This document shows positions 1 through 8,820 of a stretch of 64,000 nt of DNA, piece by piece. The first letter of the stretch is position 1, and each line of letters starts with the position of its first letter. Both the position numbers and the translations under genes were made by a program. The stretch comes from Actinacidiphila cocklensis (GTDB lineage: Bacteria > Actinomycetota > Actinomycetes > Streptomycetales > Streptomycetaceae): contig NZ_CAJSLV010000035.1 of NCBI RefSeq assembly GCF_907177275.1, forward strand, positions 143,990 to 207,989, given 5' to 3'. Below the pieces are notes generated by a model that had not been told where the DNA came from, searched no databases, and saw only the letters and a program-made list of their open reading frames with translations.

Positions 1-1845
1 CGGGCGGACGTCGCGCGCGGCCATGATCTCGTCGTTGGAGGTGCCGGCCGCGACCATCGGCCAGACCATCGCGTCCTCGTGGACGATGAAGTCCACCACG
101 ACCGGGCGGTCGTTGATGGCGTTCGCCTCGGCGATGACCTTGTCCAGCTCGTCGGGGGACTCGCAGCGCAGGCCGACGCAGCCCATCGCCTCGGACAGCT
201 TGACGAAGTCCGGGACGCGGGTGCCGCGGTTCTGGATCGAGCCCACGCCCTGCGTGGAGCCGGGGACGTGCTCGGCGCCGGAGTGCAGGACGGTGTTGGA
301 GAAGCGCTCGCCGTAGAAGAGGTTCTGCCACTGGCGGACCATGCCCAGGGCGCCGTTGTTGATGATGGCGACCTTGATCGGGATGTTGTTCAGCGCGCAG
401 GTGACGAGTTCCTGGTTGGTCATCTGGAAGCAGCCGTCGCCGTCGATCGCCCACACGGTGGCGTCCGGCATACCGGCCTTGGCGCCCATCGCGGCGGGCA
501 CCGCGTAGCCCATGGTGCCGGCGCCGCCGGAGTTGAACCAGGTGCCGGGCTTCTCGTACTTGATGAACTGCGCGGCCCACATCTGGTGCTGGCCGACGCC
601 CGCGGCGAAGAGCGTGCCCTCCGGGGCGAGCTGCCCGATCCGCTCGATGACCTGCTGCGGGGACAGGCTGCCGTCGGTCGGCACGTCGTAGCCGAGCGGG
701 TAGGTGTTCCGCCAGAAGTTCAGGTGGTTCCACCACTCCGAGTAGTCGCCCTTGTGGCCGGCCTCGTGGTCGGCCTGGACGGCGACGATCAGGTCGGCGA
801 GCACCTCGCGGGCGTCACCGACGATCGGCACGTCGGCGATCCGGTTCTTGGAGATCTCGGCCGGGTCGATGTCGGCGTGCACGACCTTCGCGTTCGGCGC
901 GAAGGTGTCGAGGCGGCCGGTGACCCGGTCGTCGAAGCGGGCGCCGAGCGCGATGATCAGGTCCGACTTCTGCAGTGCGGTGACCGCGGAGACGTCGCCG
1001 TGCATGCCGGGCATGCCGACGTGCTGCGGGTGGCTGTCGGGGAAGGCGCCGAGCGCCATCAGCGTGGTGGTGACCGGGGCGCCGGTCAGCTCGGCGAGGA
1101 TGCGCAGCTCCGCGGTGGCGCGGGCCTTGACGACGCCGCCGCCGACGTAGAGCACCGGGCGGCGGGCCTCGTTGATCAGCCGGGCGGCCTCGCGGATCTG
1201 CTTGGCGTGCGGCTTGGTCACCGGGCGGTAGCCGGGCAGGTCCGCCTGCGGCGGCCAGCTGAAGCTCATCTGGTTCTGCAGCGCGTCCTTGGCGATGTCG
1301 ACCAGGACCGGTCCCGGGCGCCCGGTGGCGGCGATGTGGAAGGCCTCCGCGATGGTGCGCGGGATGTCGGCGGCGTCCCTGACCAGGAAGTTGTGCTTGG
1401 TGATCGGCATCGTGATGCCGCAGATGTCCGCCTCCTGGAAGGCGTCGGTACCGATGGACTTCGAGGCGACCTGGCCGGTGATGGCGACGATCGGCACCGA
1501 GTCCATGTGGGCGTCGGCGATCGGCGTGACCAGGTTGGTCGCGCCGGGCCCCGAGGTCGCCATGCACACCCCGACCCTGCCGGTGGCCTGCGCGTAGCCG
1601 GTGGCGGCGTGCCCCGCACCCTGCTCGTGCCTGACCAGCACGTGCCGGACCTTGGCCGAGTCCATCAGCGGGTCGTACGCCGGCAGGATCGCACCGCCCG
1701 GGATGCCGAACACGGTGTCCGCGCCTACGGCCTCGAGGGAGCGGATGAGCGCCTGGGCGCCCGTCATGCGCTCGGCGGTGGCGGCGGGGACCGCGTTGCG
1801 GGTCCGCGGCTGCGGATGGTGGGACCCGGTGGCCTGCTCGGTCAT
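1..1845 (-). CDS. ilvB: Acetolactate synthase large subunit (3' end cut by window edge)
   Basis: Catalyses the thiamine-diphosphate-dependent condensation of two pyruvates, or pyruvate plus 2-oxobutyrate, the first common step of valine, leucine and isoleucine synthesis. The reading frame is open from an ATG at 1845 to base 1, giving 615 codons, so probably only a few C-terminal residues are missing. Visible features are the N-terminal TPP-domain motif [11 protein letters not shown], the [13 protein letters not shown] segment with the catalytic Glu, and the C-terminal [12 protein letters not shown]...NN thiamine-diphosphate signature. The small subunit gene would be expected just left of the window. 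Transcription enters through the leader-peptide attenuator at 1925-2041. Confidence 0.95.
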   Translation of the reverse strand, partial: MTEQATGSHHPQPRTRNAVPAATAERMTGAQALIRSLEAVGADTVFGIPGGAILPAYDPLMDSAKVRHVLVRHEQGAGHAATGYAQATGRVGVCMATSGPGATNLVTPIADAHMDSVPIVAITGQVASKSIGTDAFQEADICGITMPITKHNFLVRDAADIPRTIAEAFHIAATGRPGPVLVDIAKDALQNQMSFSWPPQADLPGYRPVTKPHAKQIREAARLINEARRPVLYVGGGVVKARATAELRILAELTGAPVTTTLMALGAFPDSHPQHVGMPGMHGDVSAVTALQKSDLIIALGARFDDRVTGRLDTFAPNAKVVHADIDPAEISKNRIADVPIVGDAREVLADLIVAVQADHEAGHKGDYSEWWNHLNFWRNTYPLGYDVPTDGSLSPQQVIERIGQLAPEGTLFAAGVGQHQMWAAQFIKYEKPGTWFNSGGAGTMGYAVPAAMGAKAGMPDATVWAIDGDGCFQMTNQELVTCALNNIPIKVAIINNGALGMVRQWQNLFYGERFSNTVLHSGAEHVPGSTQGVGSIQNRGTRVPDFVKLSEAMGCVGLRCESPDELDKVIAEANAINDRPVVVDFIVHEDAMVWPMVAAGTSNDEIMAARDVRP

Positions 1846-1924
1846 CTGCGTTCTCTTCTCTCGAAGATGAGGGTGGTGAGGGTTTCGCCCGGTTGCCGGA
1901 CGGGTGCCGGACGGTGCCGGGCAA

Positions 1925-1959
1925 CAAAAAACCCCTCGTGCCGTGAGGCAAGCGAGGGG
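1925..1959 (-). terminator. Attenuator terminator ahead of ilvB
   Basis: On the minus strand CCCCTCG (1959-1953) pairs with CGAGGGG (1938-1932) across a 14-nt loop, and a run of T residues follows (1931-1925). It lies between the leader peptide and the ilvB start, which is the expected place for an attenuating rho-independent terminator. Confidence 0.8.
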
Positions 1960-1999
1960 AGCGCGCCGGTGCGTGTGCGAGGCGGTGGAGAGGCCTCGG

Positions 2000-2041
2000 T
2001 CAGCCGACGCGCTTTCCAAGTACGAGAATTCGGGTGCGCAT
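2000..2041 (-). CDS. ilvB leader peptide
   Basis: A 13-residue reading frame [13 protein letters not shown] starts at ATG 2041 with a strong upstream GGAGGAAGG ribosome-binding site and ends with TGA at 2000. Ile, Leu, Val, Leu and Val are the regulatory amino acids. Ribosome stalling on ILVL would be expected to prevent formation of the terminator at 1925-1959. Leader-peptide attenuation of ilvB operons is established in actinobacteria. The gene is too short for ordinary gene finding. Confidence 0.85.
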   Translation of the reverse strand: MRTRILVLGKRVG

Positions 2042-2074
2042 GGCGTCGACCTTCCTCCGGGACCCCTTCGGGTG

Positions 2075-4933
2075 TCAAGCGGGTGGGACACGCGTCTCAT
2101 TATGTGAGCGACAGGACGGCAGCTGCACGGTACGGGAACCGACCTGCTCACGGGCTGTTTCCTGCGGTACGGAACGGCCGCCGGACGGCGGCTCGGAGCG
2201 GCCGGAATCACCCGGAACGGGGTACCCGCCGCGGGTCAGGGAGCCGCGCAGCCGGTGCTCGTCGAGCAGCCCGGAGAAGGCCATGCCCTGGCCCTCGCCG
2301 CAGCCCAGCTCGCGCAGCGCGTGCACCTGCTCGGGCCGGTCCACCCCGTCGGCGACGGTGCGCACCCCGAGGTCGGCGGCGATACGGAGCAGGCCGCGGG
2401 TGATCTTGTGCAGCCGGCCCGACTCGACGACGCCCTCCACGAAGCCCCGGTCCAGCTTCACCGCGTCCACCGGCAGGCTGCGCAGCGCGCTGAGCGCGGC
2501 ATGGCCGCTGCCGAAGCCGCCCAGCGAGATCCGCACCCCGACCTTGCGCAGCTCGGTCAGCCGGCGCTCCAGCTCGTCCAGCGCTATCCGCGGGTCGCCG
2601 CCGGTCAGCTCGACCACCAGGGCGCCGGGCGGCAGCTCGTGCCGCTCCAGCAGGCCCTCGACGGCGCCGGCCGGCAGGTCGCGGTGCAGCAGCCGGTGAG
2701 CGGACAGCTTCACCGTCACCGGCACCCGGTGGCCGGCCCCGTAGCGCAGTGCGGCCTGCGCCACCGCCTGCTCCAGCTGCCATCTGCCCAGGTCCGAGGT
2801 GCGCTCGACGTCCTCGGCCGCGCGCAGGAACTCGGCGGGGGTGAAGAGGATGCCCTGCGCCGAGCGCCAGCGGGCCTGCGCCTCGACGCCGGCGATCCGG
2901 CCGCCGGACAGTTCCACCACCGGCTGGTGCAGCAGCGTGAACTCGCCGTCGTGCAGCGCCTGGTGCAGCCGGGTGGCCAGTTCCGTGCGCCGCACGACGT
3001 CGGCCTGCAACTGCGGGGCGTACAGCTCGACGCGGCCCTTGCCCGCCTGCTTGGCGCGGTACATCGCCAGGTCGGCGTTGCGCATCAGCTCGCCCGCCGC
3101 GCTGCCGGGCTCGGCGAAGGCGACGCCGATACTGGCGCCGACCCGCACCTCGCCGCCGTCCACGCGGTACGGCTCGCACAGCGCGGCCCGCAGCCTTTCC
3201 GCGATCTCCCTGACCTGGTGCTCCAGGGCGCCGCAGACCAGCACCGCGAACTCGTCGCCGCCGAGCCTGGCCGCGGTGTCGCCGGCCCGCAGCGCGTCCT
3301 GGAGCCGGCGGGCGGCCTGGGTGAGCAGGTGGTCGCCTGCCTGGTGGCCGTTGGAGTCGTTGACCGCCTTGAAGCCGTCGAGGTCGACGTAGAGCACCGC
3401 GGCCCGCCCGTCGCCGGCCCGCCGGCCGCCGAGCGCCCGGCCGACCCGGTCGAGGAAGAGCAGCCTGTTGGGCAGGTCGGTGAGCGGGTCGTGCGAGGCG
3501 TTGTGCTGCAACTGGGCCTGCAGGCGCACCCGTTCGGTCACGTCTCGGCTGTTGAAGATCAGCCCGCCCTGGTAGCGGTTCACGCTGGACTCGACGTTGA
3601 GCCAGCCGTCCTCGCCGTCCTCGCCGTGCGGGCCGCCGCGCCGCCCCGACCTGATGCGGCACTCGATCCTGGTGGCCGGCTCGTCGCCGGGCGGCGCCGC
3701 GAGGAAGCGGCGCACCTCGTGCACGACCCGGCCGAGGTCGTCGGGGTGGATGTGGGCGGACAGCTCGGTGCCGACCAGTTCCTCGGGGTCGCGCCCGTAG
3801 ACGCCGACGGAGGCGGGGCTGACGTACCGCAGCACCCCGGTGGGGGCGGCGATCATGATGACGTCGCTCGACCCCTGGACCAGGGAGCGGAAGTGGTTCT
3901 CCTTCTGGGCCAGTTCCTGGGTCAGCGCGATGTTGTCGAGCAGCATGATGCCCTGCCGGACGACCAGCGCGAGCACCACCGTGCTGCCGGTGAGCAGCAC
4001 GACCTTGTCGCACTTCCCGCCGGTGATCACGTCGTAGAGGATGCCCAGGGTGCAGACCGCGGCGGCCAGGTACGGCGTCAGCGCGGACAGCGACCCGGTG
4101 ACCCGGCGGGTGGTGGTGCCGGGGCGCAGCAGCGGCTGCTCGCGGCGGCCGACCCAGGGGGCGTACGCCATCAGCATGCTGCCGGCGAACCAGCCGGCGT
4201 CCAGGATCTGGCCGGAGCGGTAGTGCTCGCGCAGCAGCGGCGAGGTGAACAGCGCGTCGCACAGCACGGTCAGCGCGAGTGCGGCCAGCGCGGTGTTGAC
4301 CGCGGAGCGGTTGGCGGGCGAGCGCCGGAAGTGCAGCGCGAGAACCATGCTGACCAGCACGATGTCCAGCAGCGGATACGCCAGCGACATCGCGACCCTG
4401 GCCGTGCTCGGGCCGTCGAAGCGGGCGGTGCGGGCCAGCGCCAGGCTCCACGACAAGGTCAGCAGCGACCCTCCGATCAGCCAGGTGTCCAGGCCCAGGC
4501 ACACCCAGCCGGCCCTGGTCACCGGCCGCTTGGCCAGCACCAGCAGGCCGATCACGGCGGGCGGCGCGAACAGCAGGAAGCAGAAGTCGGCGGGCGAGGT
4601 CTGCGGCACCGGGCGGTGCAGCACGACTTCGTACCACCCCCAGATGCCGTTGCCGAGCGCGACCATCGTGGAGGACGCGGCGAACAGCAGCCAGGCCGCC
4701 CGGTGGCCGGCGGCCGCCCTGCGGGCGTAGAGCAGCATCGAGACCGCGGCGGCGGCCGCGGCGGCCGACAGCCCGAAGTCCCCCATGAAGTCCGCGACAT
4801 CGTCGGCGCCCCAGCCCAGCACCGCGCCGGTGGTGTAGCCGCCGCACAGCAGCGCGAGCACAAGTTGCGGCAGCAGGCCGGTGTGGGCCTCCCCCGCCGA
4901 CGGCCCGCCGAGCACCGCCTCGGTGGAGGTCAC
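2075..4933 (-). CDS. Membrane PAS-GGDEF-EAL protein with degenerate EAL domain
   Basis: Predicted c-di-GMP signalling protein of 952 residues. Residues 20-335 contain about eight to ten hydrophobic segments, followed by a PAS sensor (about 345-465), a GGDEF domain (480-640) and an EAL-type domain (650-900). GGDEF is intact (558-562) and is preceded by an RAGD inhibitory-site motif (549-552), so diguanylate cyclase activity with product inhibition is plausible. The EAL module has lost key residues: EAL reads EAQ (684-686), VNLS reads VKLS, ELTE reads ELTG, DDFGTG reads GGFGSG (805-810) and AEGVE reads ADGVD. Phosphodiesterase activity is therefore unlikely. GTG 4933 was chosen because GGGAGAGC precedes it. 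It reads towards ilvB, ending 34 bases before the leader peptide. Confidence 0.88.
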   Translation of the reverse strand: MTSTEAVLGGPSAGEAHTGLLPQLVLALLCGGYTTGAVLGWGADDVADFMGDFGLSAAAAAAAVSMLLYARRAAAGHRAAWLLFAASSTMVALGNGIWGWYEVVLHRPVPQTSPADFCFLLFAPPAVIGLLVLAKRPVTRAGWVCLGLDTWLIGGSLLTLSWSLALARTARFDGPSTARVAMSLAYPLLDIVLVSMVLALHFRRSPANRSAVNTALAALALTVLCDALFTSPLLREHYRSGQILDAGWFAGSMLMAYAPWVGRREQPLLRPGTTTRRVTGSLSALTPYLAAAVCTLGILYDVITGGKCDKVVLLTGSTVVLALVVRQGIMLLDNIALTQELAQKENHFRSLVQGSSDVIMIAAPTGVLRYVSPASVGVYGRDPEELVGTELSAHIHPDDLGRVVHEVRRFLAAPPGDEPATRIECRIRSGRRGGPHGEDGEDGWLNVESSVNRYQGGLIFNSRDVTERVRLQAQLQHNASHDPLTDLPNRLLFLDRVGRALGGRRAGDGRAAVLYVDLDGFKAVNDSNGHQAGDHLLTQAARRLQDALRAGDTAARLGGDEFAVLVCGALEHQVREIAERLRAALCEPYRVDGGEVRVGASIGVAFAEPGSAAGELMRNADLAMYRAKQAGKGRVELYAPQLQADVVRRTELATRLHQALHDGEFTLLHQPVVELSGGRIAGVEAQARWRSAQGILFTPAEFLRAAEDVERTSDLGRWQLEQAVAQAALRYGAGHRVPVTVKLSAHRLLHRDLPAGAVEGLLERHELPPGALVVELTGGDPRIALDELERRLTELRKVGVRISLGGFGSGHAALSALRSLPVDAVKLDRGFVEGVVESGRLHKITRGLLRIAADLGVRTVADGVDRPEQVHALRELGCGEGQGMAFSGLLDEHRLRGSLTRGGYPVPGDSGRSEPPSGGRSVPQETAREQVGSRTVQLPSCRSHNETRVPPA

Positions 4934-5273
4934 CGCGCTCTCCCGTACCGCGGGGCCGGCCGGCGCCCGGCGCGCTGCCGGTGCCCGGTCGTCGGCCGGT
5001 CGGGTCGTGCGGTGCGCTGGGTGCTGCTGCCCGGGAACCGCCTCGGTCCTCGCATCGCCCGTCGCCCCCCTTACTCGCTCGTCGTTCTCGTCGCAGTCGT
5101 CGGCTACGGGACTGCGGCGTGCCCCCCGTTTCGGGACGATACACCAGATTGGTCACTCAGCGATAGGTGCCCTCTACTGAGCGTAACCATATGGGGGTTG
5201 CCGGACACCGCGCGGAGTCACCCGGTGCCGGCCGGCGGCCGGCCGGCGCCCGGGCGGCTGCCGGCCGCCGCGG
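4934..5273. other. Intergenic region upstream of the GGDEF-EAL gene
   Basis: This 340-bp interval must hold the promoter of the GGDEF-EAL gene and the terminator of its upstream neighbour (5224-5250). The central part around 5130-5210 is less GC-rich than its surroundings and is the likeliest promoter site. I could not assign convincing -35 and -10 boxes, and I see no credible gene here. Confidence 0.4.
5224..5250 (-). terminator. GC-rich hairpin after the 2-hydroxyacid dehydrogenase gene
   Basis: GGTGCCGGCCGG (5224-5235) pairs with CCGGCCGGCGCC (5239-5250) over a 3-nt loop with one G-U pair. It starts 23 nt beyond the stop codon at 5274 on the minus strand. No T-run follows, as is common for streptomycete terminators. 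Confidence 0.5.
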
Positions 5274-6242
5274 TCAGCCGGTCACCTGGACGACGTTGGC
5301 CAACTCCTCACCACGGGCGAACCTGACCAGCTGGGACCGGATCAAACGCTTGGCGCGGGGCAGGAAAGCGGAGGTGCTGCCTCCCACGTGCGGGCTGATG
5401 AGCACGCCGGGCGCGTGCCACAACGGGTGCCCCGGCGGCAGCGGTTCGGGGTCGGTGACATCCAGTGCCGCCGTCAGCCGCCCCGACTCGGTCTCCACCA
5501 GCAGCGCCTTGGTGTCCACCACGGCGCCCCGCGCCACGTTCACCAGCAGCGCGCCGTCCTTCATCGCGGCCAGGAACTCCGGTCCCGCCAGGCCCCTCGT
5601 CCGATCGGTCAGCGGGGTGGTGAGCACCACGACGTCGGCGGCCGGCAGCAGCCGCGGCAGATCGGCCAGCCCGTGCACGGGTCCGCGGGGCACCTCGCGT
5701 GCGGTGCGCGCGACCCGGTCCACCTCGCATTCGAAGGCCGCCAGCCGGTCCTCGACGGCGGCCCCTATCGAGCCGTAGCCGACGATCAGCACCCGGCGGT
5801 CGGCCAGTGCCGGGTAGAAGCCGGAGTACCACTTCTCGGTGTCCTGGCCGCGAACGAAGCGCGGAATGCCGCGCAGCGAGGCCAGGATGAGCGTGAGCGT
5901 CAGCTCGGCGGTGCTCGCCTCGTGTACCCCGCGGGCGTTGCAAAGGCGCACGCCCGGCGCAAAGTGGTGGAGGTGGGGCGCAATGTGGTCCACACCGGCG
6001 CTCAGGGTCTGGATGGCGCGCACGCCGGTCATGTGCGGCAGCGGAAGGGCACCGGCGGTCGGCCCCTTCATGTAAGGCACGACGTAGAAGGCGGCGGCTT
6101 CGGGATCGGCGGGGAAGTCTCCGGTGCCGTCCCAGTACACGTACTCGAACGCGTCGGGCAGTCCGTCGATCTCCTCGGGCGGTAGGGACAGCCACACCTG
6201 CGGGCGGCCGCCCGCGGCGGGGTCCTGGGTCATGTCGGTCAT
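5274..6242 (-). CDS. D-isomer specific 2-hydroxyacid dehydrogenase
   Basis: NAD-dependent dehydrogenase of the phosphoglycerate/glyoxylate reductase superfamily, 322 residues and full length for the family. A Rossmann motif VLIVGYGSIGAAVEDRLAAF lies near residue 170. Catalytic Arg is in LVNVARGAVVD, Glu in DPEPLPPGHPL, and His in the terminal SPHVGG loop. The substrate cannot be told from sequence. ATG at 6242 is taken as start; a second ATG three codons on is possible. It is divergent from the aldo/keto reductase, with only 47 bp between starts, so the two promoters must overlap. Confidence 0.88.
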   Translation of the reverse strand: MTDMTQDPAAGGRPQVWLSLPPEEIDGLPDAFEYVYWDGTGDFPADPEAAAFYVVPYMKGPTAGALPLPHMTGVRAIQTLSAGVDHIAPHLHHFAPGVRLCNARGVHEASTAELTLTLILASLRGIPRFVRGQDTEKWYSGFYPALADRRVLIVGYGSIGAAVEDRLAAFECEVDRVARTAREVPRGPVHGLADLPRLLPAADVVVLTTPLTDRTRGLAGPEFLAAMKDGALLVNVARGAVVDTKALLVETESGRLTAALDVTDPEPLPPGHPLWHAPGVLISPHVGGSTSAFLPRAKRLIRSQLVRFARGEELANVVQVTG

Positions 6243-6289
6243 GGTCAGGAGGCTATGGCACAGTGTTGCGTCTCAGGGAGGTCGGCACG

Positions 6290-7282
6290 GTGGAGCGCAG
6301 GACGGTCGGCGCGGCAGCGCTGGCAGTGGGGGCAGTCGGGCTCGGCTGCATGCCGATGAGCTGGGGGTACGCCTCCTCCCGGCAGGACGGCGAGGAATCT
6401 CTGCGGGCCGTGCACAGCGCGCTCGACCACGGCACGACGCTGCTGGACACCGCGGACATGTACGGGCCGTTCACCAACGAGCTGCTGCTCGGGCGGGTGT
6501 TGAAGGAGCGGCGGCGGGACGCGTTCGTCGCCACCAAGTGCGGGCTGCTGGCCGGCGAGCAGCACACCGTGGCCAACGGCCGCCCCGCGTACGTCAGACG
6601 CGCCTGCGACGCGTCGCTGCGCCGCCTGCAGACCGACACGATCGACCTCTACCAGCTGCACCGGATCGACCCCGAGGTCCCCGTCGAGGAGACCTGGGGC
6701 GCGATGGCCGAACTCGTCGCCGCCGGCAAGGTGCGGGCGCTCGGCCTGTGCGCGGTCGGCGCCCGCGGGCACCGCCGCACCGGTGCCGCGCTGCACGACG
6801 AGACGCTGCGCCAACTGGTGCGCGCCCAGCAGGTCTTCCCGGTCAGCTCGGTCCAGGCCGAGCTGTCGGTGTGGGCCGCGGAGGCGCTGGAAGAGCTGCT
6901 GCCCTGGTGCACCGCGCACGGCGTCGGCTTCCTGGCCGCGATGCCGCTCGGCAACGGCTTCCTCACCGGGACGCTCACGCCGGGCGAGGGCTTCGAGCCG
7001 GACGACCTGCGGGCCAGGCATCCGCGGTTCACCGCGGACATGATGGCGTCGAACCAGCCGATCGTGGTGGGGCTGCGGCGGGTGGGCCGCCGCCACGGGG
7101 CGACCCCGGCGCAGGTCGCCCTCGCCTGGGCGCTGGCCCAGTCACCCGCCGTCGTCCCCATCCCGGGCACCAAGTCCGCCCGGTGGGCCGCCGAGAACGC
7201 GGCCGCCGCAGGGCTGGCCCTGACCGCGGAGGACCTCGCCGAGATCGCCTCCCTGCCCCCGGCCCGCGGCTCCTGGGACTAG
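6290..7282 (+). CDS. Aldo/keto reductase
   Basis: NADPH-dependent carbonyl reductase-like TIM-barrel protein of about 330 residues. Conserved elements are the RTVG-to-GLGCMPMSWGY start typical of the family, the catalytic Asp/Tyr in LLDTADMYG, Lys in FVATKCG and His in LYQLHRID. The C-terminal cofactor loop reads VVPIPGTKSARWAAEN. GTG 6290, with GGGAGG eight bases upstream, fits the family N-terminus best. An in-frame GTG at 6263 with its own AGGAGG would add nine residues. The substrate is unknown. Confidence 0.88.
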   Translation: MERRTVGAAALAVGAVGLGCMPMSWGYASSRQDGEESLRAVHSALDHGTTLLDTADMYGPFTNELLLGRVLKERRRDAFVATKCGLLAGEQHTVANGRPAYVRRACDASLRRLQTDTIDLYQLHRIDPEVPVEETWGAMAELVAAGKVRALGLCAVGARGHRRTGAALHDETLRQLVRAQQVFPVSSVQAELSVWAAEALEELLPWCTAHGVGFLAAMPLGNGFLTGTLTPGEGFEPDDLRARHPRFTADMMASNQPIVVGLRRVGRRHGATPAQVALAWALAQSPAVVPIPGTKSARWAAENAAAAGLALTAEDLAEIASLPPARGSWD

Positions 7283-7369
7283 AGCCCGTCGTTACCGCGA
7301 AGGCCCAGCTACGGCTGCGGGAGACCGCGGGGGTGTGATGTGCTTGGGGCGGAAGAAGGAGTGGCTACC

Positions 7370-8599
7370 GTGCGAGGTCGGACTGTGAGGTCGGGGGGGA
7401 CGGGCGCGGCCCGTCGTGCGGTCGGGGGTGTCGCCGCGGCAGCGCTGGCCACGGTCCTCCTCGGCGGGTGCAGCGACGGCAAGCCGCTGGGGGCGTCGTC
7501 GTCCGCCACCACCGCCCAGCGGACCTCGGGTGCCCAGGCCGCCACCCCTTCCTCGGCCGCGCCCGCGACCACCACCCCGTCCGCCACCCCCGCCCCGGCC
7601 AAGGGCACCGCCCAGGTGACCGCCACGCTCGCGACCGGGCTCGCCTCGCCCTGGGGCGTGGTGCAGCTCGCCGACGGCACGCTGCTCGTCGGCTCGCGGG
7701 ACACCGGCAGGATCACCCGGGTCGACCCGGCCAAGAAGACGTCCACCGTCGTCGGCACGGTCCCCGGCGTGGCCCACACGCAGGGCGGCGAGGCGGGCCT
7801 GCTCGGCCTCGCCCTCTCCCCCGGCTTCGGCACCGACCACCTGCTCTACGCCTACTTCAGCACCGAGTCCGACAACCGCATCGCCAGCATGGTCTTCGAC
7901 CCGACCCGCGCCCCCGGCGACCAGCTCGGGGCGCCGGACACGATCCTGCGGGGCATCCCCACCGGTGCGATCCACAACGGCGGGCGGATCGCCTTCGGCC
8001 CCGACGGCATGCTCTACGCCGGAACCGGCGAGACCGGGCAGCGCGGGCTCGCGCAGGACATGTCCTCGCTGGGCGGCAAGATCCTGCGCATGACGCCCGA
8101 CGGGCAGGTCCCCAAGGACAACCCCGTTCCCGGGTCCCTGGTCTACTCCCCCGGCCACCGCAATGTGCAGGGCCTCGCCTGGGACCCGCAGGGCCGGCTC
8201 TGGGCCTCCGAGTTCGGCCAGGACACCTGGGACGAGCTGAATCTCATCGAGCCGGGCAAGAACTACGGCTGGCCGGTGGTGGAGGGCATCGCACACCGGG
8301 CGGGATACGTCGACCCGGTCGCCCAGTGGCACACCGACGAGGCCTCCCCCAGCGGTATCGCCTACGCGGCGGGCTCCATCTGGATGGCCGCGCTCAAGGG
8401 CCAGCGCCTGTGGCGCATCCCGCTCGACGGCACCAAGGCGGCTGCGCCGCCGCAGGCGTTTTTCACCGACGTCTACGGGCGGTTGCGGACGGTTGTCGCC
8501 GTCGACGACCACACGATTCTCGTGAGCACGAGCAATACGGACGGGCGTGGGACGCCCAAGCCCGGCGACGACCGCATCCTCCAGCTCAAGGTGAGCTGA
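7370..8599 (+). CDS. Secreted PQQ-type sugar dehydrogenase lipoprotein
   Basis: Six-bladed beta-propeller protein of the glucose/sorbosone dehydrogenase family, about 409 residues, predicted to oxidise sugars outside the membrane. The signal peptide has an RR pair, a hydrophobic core and a lipobox LGGC, so it is probably a lipoprotein. A Ser/Thr/Ala/Pro-rich linker follows. Propeller signatures include SPWGVVQLADGTLLV, GGEAGLLGLALSPGF, HNGGRIAFGPDGMLY, GHRNVQGLAWDPQG and GKNYGWPVVEG. GTG 7370 was chosen for the AAGGAG at 7356-7361; GTG 7340 would add ten residues. Cofactor use (PQQ or another quinone) cannot be proved here. A terminator follows at 8758. Confidence 0.88.
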   Translation: MRGRTVRSGGTGAARRAVGGVAAAALATVLLGGCSDGKPLGASSSATTAQRTSGAQAATPSSAAPATTTPSATPAPAKGTAQVTATLATGLASPWGVVQLADGTLLVGSRDTGRITRVDPAKKTSTVVGTVPGVAHTQGGEAGLLGLALSPGFGTDHLLYAYFSTESDNRIASMVFDPTRAPGDQLGAPDTILRGIPTGAIHNGGRIAFGPDGMLYAGTGETGQRGLAQDMSSLGGKILRMTPDGQVPKDNPVPGSLVYSPGHRNVQGLAWDPQGRLWASEFGQDTWDELNLIEPGKNYGWPVVEGIAHRAGYVDPVAQWHTDEASPSGIAYAAGSIWMAALKGQRLWRIPLDGTKAAAPPQAFFTDVYGRLRTVVAVDDHTILVSTSNTDGRGTPKPGDDRILQLKVS

Positions 8600-8654
8600 C
8601 CCCCTGGGCGGGTGCCACTTGCCCATCGCGGCGCGTCTTCCCCACCGTCGTGGC

Positions 8655-8820
8655 TTGGCGCGCAGTTCCCCGCGCCCCCGGGGTGGGTGCCCCTTGCGGT
8701 GCGCTCGCACCCTCCGGTGCGTCGTGGCCGAGCGCGGAGTTCCCCGCGCCCCTGATGGCTTGCCCTCTGCGCAGAGGGTGAGCGTTTTTCAGGGCGCGGG
8801 GAATCCTCAGGTCGCGGGCG
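8655..8820. repeat. Three copies of a dispersed streptomycete intergenic repeat
   Basis: Copies related to GCGCAGTTCCCCGCGCCCC, or its complement GGGGCGCGGGGAACTGCGC, lie at about 8659-8679, 8732-8752 and 8790-8806. Similar copies occur at 12.4, 20.4 and 30.1-30.4 kb, always between genes. Confidence 0.6.
8758..8789 (+). terminator. Rho-independent terminator between convergent genes
   Basis: The perfect palindrome CCCTCTGCGCAGAGGG (8763-8778) is extended by GCT/AGC outer pairs (8758-8760, 8781-8783). TTTTT follows at 8785-8789. It serves the sugar dehydrogenase gene and faces the LuxR gene. Confidence 0.75.

Noticed and set aside
2255..5326. 1023-codon plus-strand frame opposite the GGDEF-EAL gene
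   Set aside because: Composition is Arg/Gly/Ala/His-rich without any domain. It is the GC shadow of the minus-strand gene.
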